From Streptomyces sp. T12 (GTDB lineage Bacteria; Actinomycetota; Actinomycetes; Streptomycetales; Streptomycetaceae), in contig NZ_CP117866.1 of assembly GCF_028736035.1 (NCBI RefSeq), positions 9,837,001 through 9,901,000 on the forward strand: a DNA stretch of 64,000 nucleotides, given 5' to 3'. The notes beneath the pieces are model-generated. The model ran no database searches. It was not told where the DNA came from and saw only the letters and a list, made by a program, of their open reading frames with translations. Below, piece by piece: positions 1 through 8,619 of the stretch. The translations under genes and the position numbers were made by a program. The number at the start of each line of letters is the position of its first letter. Position 1 is the first letter of the stretch.

Positions 1-1
1 G

Positions 2-145
2 GGCCGCCTGACCAACCACATCGTCACCGGCCCCACCCCGATCCGCACCGATGTCGGCGCCCAGCCCACCGAGTCCGAGGAGGTGCTGTCCACCGCGCTC
101 GGCGGCGACTGGGAGTTCCGCGGCATCCGTGCTCCCCGACGGTAG
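2..145 (+). CDS. C-terminal end of an unidentified protein (5' cut by window edge)
   Basis: An open frame runs from the window edge to a TAG at 143-145 and gives 47 residues ending in WEFRGIRAPRR. Third codon positions are almost all G or C, as expected of a real gene here. The fragment is too short to place in a family. It ends 43 bp before the TetR gene on the same strand and could be the last gene of the operon that leads into it. Confidence 0.5.
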   Translation, partial: GRLTNHIVTGPTPIRTDVGAQPTESEEVLSTALGGDWEFRGIRAPRR

Positions 146-188
146 GCGCCGAGACCCGCGGCGGTACCCGGCGGGTAGGGTCGCGACC

Positions 189-815
189 ATGACCGAGCCC
201 GCCGCGACCTCGCAGGAACCCGGAGCCCACGCACGCAAGCGGCTGGGGTACGGGGAGGGGCGCGAGGCCCTGCTCAAGGCCGCGGTCCGGGTCGTGGGGC
301 GGCGCGGGCTGCGCCACCTGACCTACCGCGCGGTCGCCGAGGAGGCCGGTGTCACCCACGGTCTCGTCGTCCACCACTTCGGCTCCCGCGACGCGCTGAT
401 CGAGGAGTCCCTCGCCTACGCCGTGCGCACCAGCCTGAGCAGCAGCCTGCTGGAGCCCGGCACCGGCCGGCCCGAGGACTTCGTCGGCGGGCTGACCGCC
501 ATGGTGGAGGACGACGCCGATCTCCAGGCGTACCAGTACGAGCTGCTGCTGGAGGCCCGCCGCAGCCCGGAGCTGCTGCCGCAGGTGCGTGAACTGTACG
601 ACGAGTACTTCGGCGCCTCCCGGCGCGAACTGGACCGCATCCTCCCCGAGGGAGCCTCCCCGGCCCTCAACCGGCTGGTGTTCGCCGCGCTGGACGGCCT
701 CGTACTGCACCAGCTGACCGGTGTAGGAGACCGCGCGGACACCGAGGCGGCCCTCGCCGAACTGCGCTCCGTGCTGCGCACGCTGGGCGGGACGCAGCCG
801 GGGAACCGCGACTGA
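189..815 (+). CDS. TetR-family transcriptional regulator
   Basis: The protein has 208 residues. An N-terminal helix-turn-helix of TetR type lies at about residues 25-70, with LTYRAVAEEAGVTHGLVVHHF as helix-turn-helix and the usual start of helix 4. The C-terminal all-alpha ligand domain is ordinary in length. ATG 189 was chosen because the open frame upstream overlaps the preceding gene and the TetR fold begins shortly after this start. It is followed by a strong hairpin terminator and then by the permease/aldehyde dehydrogenase/amidotransferase operon on the same strand, so it is a candidate regulator of that operon. No ligand can be inferred. Confidence 0.9.
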   Translation: MTEPAATSQEPGAHARKRLGYGEGREALLKAAVRVVGRRGLRHLTYRAVAEEAGVTHGLVVHHFGSRDALIEESLAYAVRTSLSSSLLEPGTGRPEDFVGGLTAMVEDDADLQAYQYELLLEARRSPELLPQVRELYDEYFGASRRELDRILPEGASPALNRLVFAALDGLVLHQLTGVGDRADTEAALAELRSVLRTLGGTQPGNRD

Positions 816-830
816 GCCTGCCCGACCCGG

Positions 831-858
831 CCCCCGTCGCGCCCGCGGCGGGGGTTTT
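831..858 (+). terminator. Rho-independent-like terminator after the TetR gene
   Basis: A 10-bp stem, CCCCCGTCGC paired with GCGGCGGGGG (one G-U pair), has a 4-base loop and is followed by TTTT. It starts 15 bp after the TetR stop codon and separates that gene from the permease operon. Confidence 0.75.
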
Positions 859-956
859 CGCTGCCCGCGGTGCCGTACGTGCGTCGGTTTCCCCGGCGTG
901 AATTCTTCAGCCCAGCCCCTTGCCAGATGGATAGTTCCGGCCCACGATGAGGCAAC

Positions 957-974
957 TCGTTTGGCTCAAAACGA
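957..974. promoter_or_regulatory. Palindromic operator candidate upstream of the permease operon
   Basis: TCGTTT-GGCTCA-AAACGA is a perfect 6-bp inverted repeat with a 6-bp spacer, 34 bp upstream of the chosen GTG start. It is more AT-rich than its surroundings. The position suits a repressor site; the upstream TetR protein is a candidate binder, by neighbourhood only. Confidence 0.4.
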
Positions 975-1007
975 AATCTCTCCCCTTTCCCTCAGCAGGT
1001 GATCCGA

Positions 1008-2453
1008 GTGGACAGTCAGACAGTCGACACCTCTTCGCAGACAGCAGAGGGCACCCGCCCCACTGCGACTCTCAAACGCAACGCCCTGGGTGTCCTCGGC
1101 ATCCTCTTCTTCGTCCTGTCCGCCCAGGCACCGCTGACCGGCATCGCGGGCGCCGTCCCCATCGCCGTCGCGGTGGGCAACGGCCCCGGAGTCCCGGCCG
1201 CCTACGCCGTCGCCGGCGCGGTGATCCTGCTGTTCTCGGTGGGCTTCGTCGCCATGGGACGGCACGTGGTGAACGCGGGCGCCTTCTACACGTACATCGG
1301 CAAGGGCCTCGGCCGGACCACCGGCAGCGCCAGCGCGGCCGTGGCCCTGTTCGCCTACTGCACGGTCCAGGCCGCGATGTACGGGCTGTACGGGGCCACC
1401 GTCAGCGGTCTGGTCGAGCATTACTCCGGTGTCCACATCGTCTGGTGGATCTGGGCGCTGGCCACCATGGTCGTCGTCCAGGTACTGGGTGCCGCCGGCA
1501 TCGAGATCGGCGCCAAGGTGCTCGCCGTGTTCGTGCTGGCCGAGTTCAGCATCCTGCTTGTCTTCGCCCTGGTCACCCTGGTGAAGGGCGGTGGGCCCGA
1601 GGGCCTCGCCGTCACCGAGACCTTCTCGCCGGGCGCCGTGCTGGACGGCGCGCCAGGCGTGGCCCTGATGTTCGCCGTCGCGTCGATGTTCGGCTTCGAG
1701 GCCACCGCCATCTACGGCGAGGAGGCCCGCGAGCCCCACAAGACCGTGCCCCGGGCGACCTACCTGTCAGTGGCCGTGGTCACCGGCTTCTTCGCCTTCG
1801 TCTCCTGGATGCTGATCTCCGCGTACGGGCCCTCGAAGGCCACCGCGGCCGCGGGCCAGGCGCTGGAGAGCGGCGACTCCACGCTGTTCGTCTTCGCGCC
1901 GATCGCCGATCAGTTCGGGGGCTGGGTCAACGACATCCTGCCGATCCTGCTGGCCACCTCCCTCTTCGCAGGCATCCTCGCCTTCCACAACTCGGCCAAC
2001 CGCTACCTGTTCTCCCTCAGCCGCGAGGGCCTGCTCCCGGGCCGCCTGCGCACCCTCAACCGACGCCGGTCGCCCCGGACGGCCGGCCTCGTGCAGAGCG
2101 CGATCGCGGTCCTGCTGGTCACGCCGTTCGCCCTGGCGGGCAAGGACCCCGTCCTGACCCTGTTCTCCTGGTTCAGCGGCGTCGGCGTCCTGGCCTGCAT
2201 GCTGCTGTACTTCCTGACCTCGGTCTCCGTGATCGCCTTCTTCCGCCGCGAGCGGCTCGACACCCGGCTGTGGCACACCCTGATCGCCCCCGCCCTCGGT
2301 GCCCTCGGCATTGCGGGCGTGATCTGGGTCGTCCTCGCCAACTTCACGACCCTCATCGGCGGCGACACCGCCACGGCCACCTGGCTCGTCCTGGCCGTCC
2401 CGGCCGTGCTGCTGCTGGGCGCCGGAACCGCCCGCCTGGCCCGCACCCGCTGA
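1008..2453 (+). CDS. APC-superfamily amino acid/polyamine permease
   Basis: The product has 481 residues and about 12 hydrophobic segments. Its N-terminal region LGVLGILFFVLSAQAPLTG carries the glycine-rich first helix of the APC superfamily. It should import an amino acid, polyamine or related amine across the cytoplasmic membrane. GTG 1008 was preferred over GTG 999 because AGGTGATC, complementary to the 16S rRNA 3' end, lies directly upstream and would be partly coding with the earlier start. The aldehyde dehydrogenase starts 57 bp downstream on the same strand. PuuP of the putrescine utilisation pathway is an APC member, so the gene order permease-PuuC-PuuD suggests uptake of putrescine, a gamma-glutamylated amine or GABA-like substrate. 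The substrate is inferred from neighbours. Confidence 0.9.
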   Translation: MDSQTVDTSSQTAEGTRPTATLKRNALGVLGILFFVLSAQAPLTGIAGAVPIAVAVGNGPGVPAAYAVAGAVILLFSVGFVAMGRHVVNAGAFYTYIGKGLGRTTGSASAAVALFAYCTVQAAMYGLYGATVSGLVEHYSGVHIVWWIWALATMVVVQVLGAAGIEIGAKVLAVFVLAEFSILLVFALVTLVKGGGPEGLAVTETFSPGAVLDGAPGVALMFAVASMFGFEATAIYGEEAREPHKTVPRATYLSVAVVTGFFAFVSWMLISAYGPSKATAAAGQALESGDSTLFVFAPIADQFGGWVNDILPILLATSLFAGILAFHNSANRYLFSLSREGLLPGRLRTLNRRRSPRTAGLVQSAIAVLLVTPFALAGKDPVLTLFSWFSGVGVLACMLLYFLTSVSVIAFFRRERLDTRLWHTLIAPALGALGIAGVIWVVLANFTTLIGGDTATATWLVLAVPAVLLLGAGTARLARTR

Positions 2454-2510
2454 CCCGCCCGCACCCGGCCCGGCTTCCACCCGGAGCCGGGCCCCGGAAC
2501 GAGGAAACCC

Positions 2511-4001
2511 ATGCTGGACGCCACCCACGACGAACTCCTGCGCCGCGCCAGGGCGCTCGGCCTGCCCGCCCACCACCACATCGACGGCACCGACGAGCCC
2601 GGCGGCGGCGCCACCTTCCCCGTCGTCTCTCCCCGGGACGGCCAGACCCTCATTCACGTCTCTGACGCGACCGGGGACGAGGTCGACCTCGCGGTCGCGG
2701 CCGCCCGCCGTGCCTTCGACTCCGGCCCCTGGCCCGGCCTCGCCCCGGCCGACCGCGGCCGCATCCTGCTGCGGATGGCCGAACTCCTGGAAGAGGAAAG
2801 GGAGAAACTCGCCCTCGTCATCACCTTGGAGATGGGCAAACCCATCGCCGACGCGTACGCCGTCGAAGTGCGCGCCGCGGTCAACACCTTCCGCTTCTAC
2901 GGCCAGCTCGCGGACAAACTCACCGACGAGTCCCCCCACACCGTCACCGACGCCCTCGCCCTGATCACACGTGAACCGGCGGGCGTGGTCGGCGCGGTCG
3001 TCCCGTGGAACTTCCCTCTGACGCTCGCGAGCTGGAAGGTGGCCCCCGCCCTGGCGGCCGGCTGCGCCGTCGTCCTCAAGCCGTCGGAGTACTCGCCCCT
3101 GTCGGCCCTCCTCCTGGGCCGTATCGGCACCGAGGCCGGTCTCCCGCCGGGCGTCCTGAACGTCGTCACCGGCGACGGCCCCGTCGCCGGCCGTGCGCTC
3201 GGCCTGCATCCCGACGTCGACGTGCTGGCGTTCACCGGCTCCACCGCCGTCGGCCGTCACTTCCTGCACTATGCCGCCGACTCCAACCTCAAGCGGGTCT
3301 GGCTGGAACTGGGCGGAAAGTCACCCAACATCATCCTCCCCGACGCCCCCGACCTGGACCGGGCCGCGGCCACCGCGGCATGGGGCATCTTCTTCAACCA
3401 GGGCGAGATGTGCACCGCCCCCTCCCGGCTCCTGGTCCACTCCTCCATCGCCGAGCGCGTCACGGAAGCCGTCGTGCGCCGCGCCGAGGAACTCCGGGTG
3501 GGCGACCCCCTGGACCCGGTGACGGAGATGGGCGCGCTGGTCCGGCAGGCACACCTGGACCGCGTGTGCGACCACATCGCCGAGGGCCGCGCGGCGGGCG
3601 CCCGTCTGCGCACCGGCGGCGAACGCACCCTGACGGACACCGGAGGCAGCTATCTGCGGCCGACCGTCTTCGACCGCGTCGATCCCGGCATGCGGCTGGC
3701 CCGCGAGGAGATCTTCGGCCCGGTGCTGTCCGTCCTGGCCTTCGACGACCTGGAGGAGGCGGTGCGGCTGGCGAACGCCACCGAGTACGGCCTCGCGGCC
3801 GGCCTGTGGACCTCCGACCTGTCCACCGCCCACAAGGTCTCCCGAGCCCTGAAAGCCGGCACTGTCTGGATCAACTGCTATGAGGAGGGCGACCTGACCG
3901 TCCCCTTCGGCGGCATGAAGCAGTCCGGCAACGGCCGTGACAAGTCCGCGCACGCCCTGGAGAAGTACACCGAGCTCAAGACCACCTGGATCCAGCTGTG
4001 A
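2511..4001 (+). CDS. puuC: Aldehyde dehydrogenase, gamma-glutamyl-gamma-aminobutyraldehyde type (PuuC-like)
   Basis: This NAD(P)-dependent aldehyde dehydrogenase has 496 residues, the usual length. Visible motifs are the WNFPL segment, the FTGST nucleotide-binding turn, the catalytic Glu in LELGGKSPN (residue 266) and the nucleophile Cys in NQGEMCTAPSR (residue 301). The C-terminus VPFGGMKQSGNGRDKSAHALE closely follows E. coli PuuC. PuuC oxidises gamma-glutamyl-gamma-aminobutyraldehyde to gamma-glutamyl-GABA, and PuuD, encoded next door, releases GABA. The GTGA overlap with the next gene indicates translational coupling. Other short-chain amino-aldehydes are possible substrates, so the symbol is a best match and not proven. 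Confidence 0.85.
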   Translation: MLDATHDELLRRARALGLPAHHHIDGTDEPGGGATFPVVSPRDGQTLIHVSDATGDEVDLAVAAARRAFDSGPWPGLAPADRGRILLRMAELLEEEREKLALVITLEMGKPIADAYAVEVRAAVNTFRFYGQLADKLTDESPHTVTDALALITREPAGVVGAVVPWNFPLTLASWKVAPALAAGCAVVLKPSEYSPLSALLLGRIGTEAGLPPGVLNVVTGDGPVAGRALGLHPDVDVLAFTGSTAVGRHFLHYAADSNLKRVWLELGGKSPNIILPDAPDLDRAAATAAWGIFFNQGEMCTAPSRLLVHSSIAERVTEAVVRRAEELRVGDPLDPVTEMGALVRQAHLDRVCDHIAEGRAAGARLRTGGERTLTDTGGSYLRPTVFDRVDPGMRLAREEIFGPVLSVLAFDDLEEAVRLANATEYGLAAGLWTSDLSTAHKVSRALKAGTVWINCYEEGDLTVPFGGMKQSGNGRDKSAHALEKYTELKTTWIQL

Positions 4002-4702
4002 CCCGCCCACTCATCGCCGTCCCGGCCCGCTTCTCCGCGACGACCTCCGCCCTGCGCTTCGCCGCCGAGGTCAACGCGCGCATGCTGATCGAGGCCGTGT
4101 GGCGGGCCGGCGGCGAACCGGTGAGCATCCATCCCGCCGACACGGACACGGCCGCCCGCCTCACCCGCTTCGACGGTCTGCTCCTGCCCGGCGGTGGCGA
4201 CCTCGCCCCGCACCGCTACGGCGTCACCGACGTCCACGACACCGTCTACGACGTCGACGACCTGCAGGACACCTTCGATCTCGACGCCGCCCGTGCCGCC
4301 CTGGAGCTGGGCCTGCCCCTGCTGGCCATCTGCCGCGGCCTCCAGGCCGTCAACGTGGCCCTCGGCGGCACCCTGGAACAGGACATGGGAGGACCGGAGT
4401 CGGACCACCGGCACCGCGTCCACCCCGTGAGCGTCGAGCGCGGCAGCACACTGCACCTGGCCCTCGGGGCCGAGAAGGCGGACGCCTCCTGCTACCACCA
4501 CCAGCGCGTCGACCGCCTGGGCACGGGCCTGACCGTCACCGCCACGGCGGCGGACGGCACGGTGGAAGGCGTCGAACTGCCCGGTTCCCGCGGCTGGTTC
4601 ACGGCCGTCCAGTGGCATCCGGAGGACACGGCCGACGCGGATCCGGTCCAGCAGTCGCTGTTCGACGCGCTGGTGCGGGCAGCCGCCGGCGAGACCGCCT
4701 GA
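3998..4702 (+). CDS. puuD: Class I glutamine amidotransferase-like hydrolase (gamma-Glu-GABA hydrolase, PuuD-like)
   Basis: The protein has 234 residues and belongs to the peptidase C26 family. The nucleophile elbow AICRGLQ places Cys at residue 112; the catalytic His is in VQWHPED near the C-terminus; LLLPGGGD is the oxyanion-region motif. PuuD hydrolyses gamma-glutamyl-GABA to glutamate and GABA in the cytosol. The GTG start overlaps the dehydrogenase stop by 4 bp. It converges with the MarR gene with only 12 bp between stop codons. Neither a PuuA (gamma-glutamylputrescine synthetase) nor a PuuB (oxidase) homologue is encoded beside it, so earlier steps, if this is the Puu pathway, must be elsewhere. 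Confidence 0.85.
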   Translation: MTRPLIAVPARFSATTSALRFAAEVNARMLIEAVWRAGGEPVSIHPADTDTAARLTRFDGLLLPGGGDLAPHRYGVTDVHDTVYDVDDLQDTFDLDAARAALELGLPLLAICRGLQAVNVALGGTLEQDMGGPESDHRHRVHPVSVERGSTLHLALGAEKADASCYHHQRVDRLGTGLTVTATAADGTVEGVELPGSRGWFTAVQWHPEDTADADPVQQSLFDALVRAAAGETA

Positions 4703-4714
4703 GGCCGGCCGGTG

Positions 4715-5287
4715 TCAGGTCCGGGGCCGACGCCCGCTGCGCCGCGGCGCGGGCTCGGCGCCGTCCAGCAGCGCCTGGCGCCGTTCCTCGCCGTTCTCCT
4801 CCACCTGCATCACGACCTGGCGCAGTCCTTCGGCCAGGCTGCGGCACTCGGCGTCGCTGAGCCGCGAAGTGACGAAGGCCTCCTCCTCGTTGAACGCCGG
4901 GAACACCCGGCGCATGAGTTCCTCGCCCTCGTCGGTGAGGCTCAGCAGCACCAGCCGCCCGTCGGTCGGATGGCCCGCCCGCCGCAGCAGCCCACGGGAC
5001 TCCAGCGTGCGGGCCACACCCGTCAGCGTGCCCTTGGAGATCCCCGCCTCCTCCGCCACATGACGGGTCTCCGACTCACCCCACACCCAGACCACCCACA
5101 GCACGACGAACGCCGTCCAGGTCAGGTCCGAGCCGCGCAGCACCGAGTTCTCCAGATGCTGCCGGACCGCGGAGGCCGCCCGGTAGATGTTCGCCACGGC
5201 GGCCATCTGCTCCCGGCGGATCGGGAATCCTCCGAGCTTCGCGTCCGCGAGCTTCTCGGCTTCGGTGATGGATCGCTGGCCGGGCAC
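4715..5287 (-). CDS. MarR-family transcriptional regulator
   Basis: The 190-residue product has a winged helix-turn-helix: ETRHVAEEAGISKGTLTGVARTLE recognition region followed by the wing HPTDGRLVLLSLTDEGEEL, typical of MarR. GTG 5287 is chosen because AAGGAG lies 6 bases upstream; an ATG five codons earlier lacks a Shine-Dalgarno sequence. The gene is divergent from the LLM oxidoreductase, with 58 bp between starts. That gap contains TTCGT and ACGAA arms 15 bp apart, a plausible operator, so it probably controls itself and the oxidoreductase. The tail after residue 170 is basic and low in complexity. Confidence 0.88.
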   Translation of the reverse strand: MPGQRSITEAEKLADAKLGGFPIRREQMAAVANIYRAASAVRQHLENSVLRGSDLTWTAFVVLWVVWVWGESETRHVAEEAGISKGTLTGVARTLESRGLLRRAGHPTDGRLVLLSLTDEGEELMRRVFPAFNEEEAFVTSRLSDAECRSLAEGLRQVVMQVEENGEERRQALLDGAEPAPRRSGRRPRT

Positions 5288-5345
5288 GGGCGGCTCCTTC
5301 ATTTCGTTCGGGATCAAATTGTACGAAGAGAAAGAGCAACCGGAC

Positions 5346-6299
5346 ATGACACTCACTCCCCGCAAGCCCCCCCGCATGCTGTTCGTCCTCAGCGAGAACT
5401 GGACCCTGACCGGAGGCCGGGCCGACCTGCCCACCGCGGTGCGGTGGGCCCGCGAGGCGGAGGACGCCGGTTTCGACGCCGTCATGGTCAGCGAGCACAT
5501 CGTTCTCGGGCCCGACGCGGGAGCCGACGGGATCATGGGCAACCCCCGGGAGTACGCCCTGCCGGGAAACCAGGACCCGTACACCCCCTGGCCGAACTCC
5601 CTGCTCCTGTTGGCCGCGATCGCCTCGGTCACCGAGCGCATCCGACTGGCCGCCGCGGCCGTCCTGGCCCCGCTGCGGCACCCGCTGGTGCTCGCCCGGG
5701 AGCTCGGCACCCTCGACCTGCTCAGTGAGGGCAGGCTGGTGGTGCAGCCCACGGTGAGCTGGAGCCGGGACGAGTACGAGGCCCTCGGCGTGCCGTTCGG
5801 CCGGCGGGGGCGGCTGCTCGACGAGCATCTGGAGGTCTGGGCGAAGGCGTGGGGCCCCTCGCCCATGTCCCACGACGGCCCGGACTACCCCTTCCAGGAC
5901 GTCTACTTCGAGCCCAAGGCGTACCGGCCCGACGGCCCCCGGCTGTGGTTCGGCGGACAGCGCCTGCACGGCCCGGTGCTGCGGCGGCTCGTGGAGTACG
6001 GGCACGGCTTCCACCCGCTCGGCCGACCCACGCCCGAGGACCTCCAGGTCCTCAAGGACGCGCTGGCCGGGGCCGGCCGTGACATCGCCGACCTGGAGAT
6101 GATCGGCGGCACCCAGGCCGTGTTTCCCGACGACCGCTCACCGGCCGACCTCGCAGCGGCCCTCGCCTCGATTCCCGAGCAACTGGAGAGCGGCTTCACG
6201 ACCTTCTGCATCAAGCCGAACCAGTTCATCGACGACCCGGACGGCGTCGGAGCGTTCTGCCGTGAGGTCATGCGCCGTGTGGAGGCACTGACCTCCTGA
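5346..6299 (+). CDS. LLM-class (luciferase-like, probably F420-dependent) oxidoreductase
   Basis: The product has 317 residues. It shows the luciferase-like TIM-barrel pattern: ADLPTAVRWAREAEDAGFDAVMVSEH near the N-terminus, TERIRLAAAAVLAPLRHPLVLARELGTLDLLSEGRL in the centre, and WFGGQ later. In actinobacteria most such proteins use coenzyme F420, though FMN is possible. The substrate is unknown. ATG 5346 was chosen because the open frame upstream overlaps the divergent MarR gene. The adjacent MarR suggests induction by a small, possibly toxic or xenobiotic, molecule. It converges with the LuxR-type gene, 32 bp between stops. Confidence 0.88.
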   Translation: MTLTPRKPPRMLFVLSENWTLTGGRADLPTAVRWAREAEDAGFDAVMVSEHIVLGPDAGADGIMGNPREYALPGNQDPYTPWPNSLLLLAAIASVTERIRLAAAAVLAPLRHPLVLARELGTLDLLSEGRLVVQPTVSWSRDEYEALGVPFGRRGRLLDEHLEVWAKAWGPSPMSHDGPDYPFQDVYFEPKAYRPDGPRLWFGGQRLHGPVLRRLVEYGHGFHPLGRPTPEDLQVLKDALAGAGRDIADLEMIGGTQAVFPDDRSPADLAAALASIPEQLESGFTTFCIKPNQFIDDPDGVGAFCREVMRRVEALTS

Positions 6300-6331
6300 G
6301 CCCGCGAGGGCGACACCCGGCCCCGGACGGC

Positions 6332-7333
6332 TCACCGTTCCACGAAGCGGATCACCTGCTCCGGGGCCGGGCGCAGCAGCCCGTCGCGGACCGCGAGGGC
6401 CGTGGCTTCCGCCCGGCAGACGGCACCGGTCTTGCGCAGCAGGTGCTCCATGTGGGTGTGCACGGTCCGCGGCGACAGGTACAGCGCCTGGGCGATGGCC
6501 TGGTTGGTCTGTCCCGTGGCCGCCCGGGTGAGGACGTCCAGCTCCCTCGGGCTCAGTCCGTGCGGGAGGTCGATGGGCGTCTCGACCACCAGCACGGCCC
6601 GTGCGACCGGCCCCGACCGGTGCCGGTGCAGGACGACCCGATGCCAGGTCCCCTCGGCCGGCCACAGCAGGCGCAGCCGCCGTCCGCCCGTCTCGGTGAA
6701 GGCCCGCAGCAGTTCGAGGAACAGCGGGTCCTGCAAGGCCCGTACCCTCTCTCGTCCCGGTACGTCGATCACGGTGCCGTCCGCCACCAGGCTCGCCGCG
6801 CTCTCCCGCGCGAGGTCCTCCGGACCGTCGGCCCGCGGCACCGGGTCGGCCAAGGCCGCCAGAGCCGGTAGGACGGAGGCGAGCAGTTGCCGGGCGTCGG
6901 TGTCGTACGCGTTCGCGTCCGAGGCGGACAGATGCACCAGGCCCACGAGCCGCCCGTACTGGCGCAGCGCCCCGGTCACTCCGTCGCGGAAGCCCGCGGG
7001 CCGTACCCGCTCGGCGTAGAACCAACCGTCCCGGAAGCGGGTGCCGGTGTCCTCGGAGATCGACGGTGGCAGTGCCTGCCGTACGACGTTCTCGTACCAC
7101 GGGGTCTCGACGAACTCGGCGGCCAGGGCCTGCGAGTCCTCGGCGGTGTAACCGATGCCCGCGACCTGGACGTGGGTGCCGGTGAGCGGATCGAGGGCCA
7201 GCAGGGTCGCCGCGTCGAGGGGGAGGGCGCGGGCGAGCTGGCGCAGTGCCTCGGCGCCGGCGGACGCGCTGTCCCGTTCGCCGGTGAGCATGCCGATCCG
7301 GGTGGCGGCCGCGATCTGGGGGTGGGTGAGCAT
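6332..7333 (-). CDS. LuxR-type regulator with N-terminal GAF-like sensor
   Basis: The protein has 333 residues. Residues 1-180 look like a GAF sensor (AEALRQLARALPLDAATLLALDP...); the last 65 residues are a LuxR/GerE helix-turn-helix, LSPRELDVLTRAATGQTNQAIAQALYLSPRTVHTHM. ATG 7333 has GGAGG 7 bases upstream. It is divergent from the ABC importer operon, whose first gene begins 243 bp away, and is the obvious candidate regulator, perhaps sensing the imported compound through the GAF domain. No phosphoacceptor domain is present, so it is not a two-component response regulator. Confidence 0.88.
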   Translation of the reverse strand: MLTHPQIAAATRIGMLTGERDSASAGAEALRQLARALPLDAATLLALDPLTGTHVQVAGIGYTAEDSQALAAEFVETPWYENVVRQALPPSISEDTGTRFRDGWFYAERVRPAGFRDGVTGALRQYGRLVGLVHLSASDANAYDTDARQLLASVLPALAALADPVPRADGPEDLARESAASLVADGTVIDVPGRERVRALQDPLFLELLRAFTETGGRRLRLLWPAEGTWHRVVLHRHRSGPVARAVLVVETPIDLPHGLSPRELDVLTRAATGQTNQAIAQALYLSPRTVHTHMEHLLRKTGAVCRAEATALAVRDGLLRPAPEQVIRFVER

Positions 7334-7576
7334 ACGAGCCTCCGGGGCCCGGGACCTCGACAAGGTCGTTTGGACCCCAACGATATGGCGGCAGATTCCC
7401 TGCGGCAAGGCCTTCACGGCTCCGTAACCGAATCGTCCCCGCCCGGTGAAGCCGCCGTACCCGATCGGTATTTCTACGGATGGTGGCGCGGCGGCGCCAG
7501 GTCTTTCCTGTTCGGCACACCACTCGGCACCACCGGGTGCCCGCCGCTCACGGTCACACCCCTCGGAGGGCCTGCC

Positions 7577-8611
7577 ATGACCACTCCCGCATCCAGCCCG
7601 CGCCCGACGGCCACCCGCAGACGGTTCCTCACCCTGTCCGCCGGCGCCCTCGCCACCACGGCCCTGACCGCCACCGGCTGCTCGGCCCCCGACAAGGCCT
7701 CCGCCTCGGCCAAGACCTCCGCCGCGGCCGGCCAGGCCCTGACGAAGATCGGCCTGGACTATCCCTTCACCCAACTCCCGCTCTATTCGACCCTGGTCAA
7801 GCTGTCGACGGCAGCCGCCCGGAAGCACGGCATCTCCCTGCTCACCACGAGCGACAACGCCGGCGCCGACACCCAGGCCACCAACCTCGGGACCTGGGTC
7901 ACGCAGAAGGTCCCCGCGATCGTGTCCTTCCCGATGGTCTTCGAGGCCGCCGAGCCGATCGCCCGACGGGCCCTGGACGCGGGTCTGATCTGGGTGACCT
8001 ACGGAGGCTCCCTCGACAACCAGAGCGCCGACATCAAGTTCAGCTTCCGCGAGGGCGGAACCCTGCTGGGCGAGGCGGCGGCGAAGTGGGCCGCGGAGCG
8101 GCTCGGCGGCAAGGGCAAGATCGCCTTCCTCACCGACAGCACCATCGAACTGGGCCGCGAACGCACCAAGGGCATGATCGACGCGTTCACCAAGGCCGCG
8201 CCCGGCGTCGACGTCGTGGCACAGGAGCAGGCCATCGACCCCGACACCGGCCTGTCGAAGACCAAGGCCGTCCTCGCCAAGCACCCCGACCTCAACCTCG
8301 TTCTCGGCATCACCGACGCCGCCGCGTACGGCGCCTTCAAAGCCCTCCAGCAGGCGGGCCGCGCCGCCGACGACGCGAAGACCTTCGTCGGCGGACAGGA
8401 CGGTTCGGCCCCCTCCCTGCTCGCCGTCAAGCAGGGCACCTTCTACCGGGCCTCGGCCGCGCTCGCGCCGAAGGACATCGCGGCGGCCATCGTCGACGTC
8501 CCCCGGGCGGTCGCCGCCGGGAAGGCCGATCCCAGTGCCGAGGTGCCCATCACGCTGGTCCGGAGCGGCGACACGGCCGAGATCGACAAGCTGCTCGCGC
8601 AGAACGCATAG
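7577..8611 (+). CDS. Ribose-type ABC transporter substrate-binding lipoprotein
   Basis: The 344-residue product has a twin-arginine-like RRRFLTLSAGALA signal and a lipobox ending TATGC with Cys at residue 35, so it is probably an exported lipoprotein. The body is a periplasmic-binding protein of the RbsB/sugar class (Peripla_BP_4), with two-lobe features such as LVLGITDAAAYGAFKALQQAGR and FVGGQDGS. GGAGGG lies 7 bases before ATG 7577. It is the first gene of a four-gene operon with a double ATPase, a permease and an amidohydrolase. The ligand is not determined; RbsB relatives bind pentoses, autoinducer-2, purine nucleosides and other small polar compounds. Confidence 0.9.
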   Translation: MTTPASSPRPTATRRRFLTLSAGALATTALTATGCSAPDKASASAKTSAAAGQALTKIGLDYPFTQLPLYSTLVKLSTAAARKHGISLLTTSDNAGADTQATNLGTWVTQKVPAIVSFPMVFEAAEPIARRALDAGLIWVTYGGSLDNQSADIKFSFREGGTLLGEAAAKWAAERLGGKGKIAFLTDSTIELGRERTKGMIDAFTKAAPGVDVVAQEQAIDPDTGLSKTKAVLAKHPDLNLVLGITDAAAYGAFKALQQAGRAADDAKTFVGGQDGSAPSLLAVKQGTFYRASAALAPKDIAAAIVDVPRAVAAGKADPSAEVPITLVRSGDTAEIDKLLAQNA

Positions 8612-8619
8612 GGACCGTC

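Noticed and set aside
947..2665. Long open frame overlapping the permease gene
   Set aside because: It is rich in Arg, Pro and His with no family resemblance; it is the shadow of the permease in another frame, as are many long frames in this GC-rich window.
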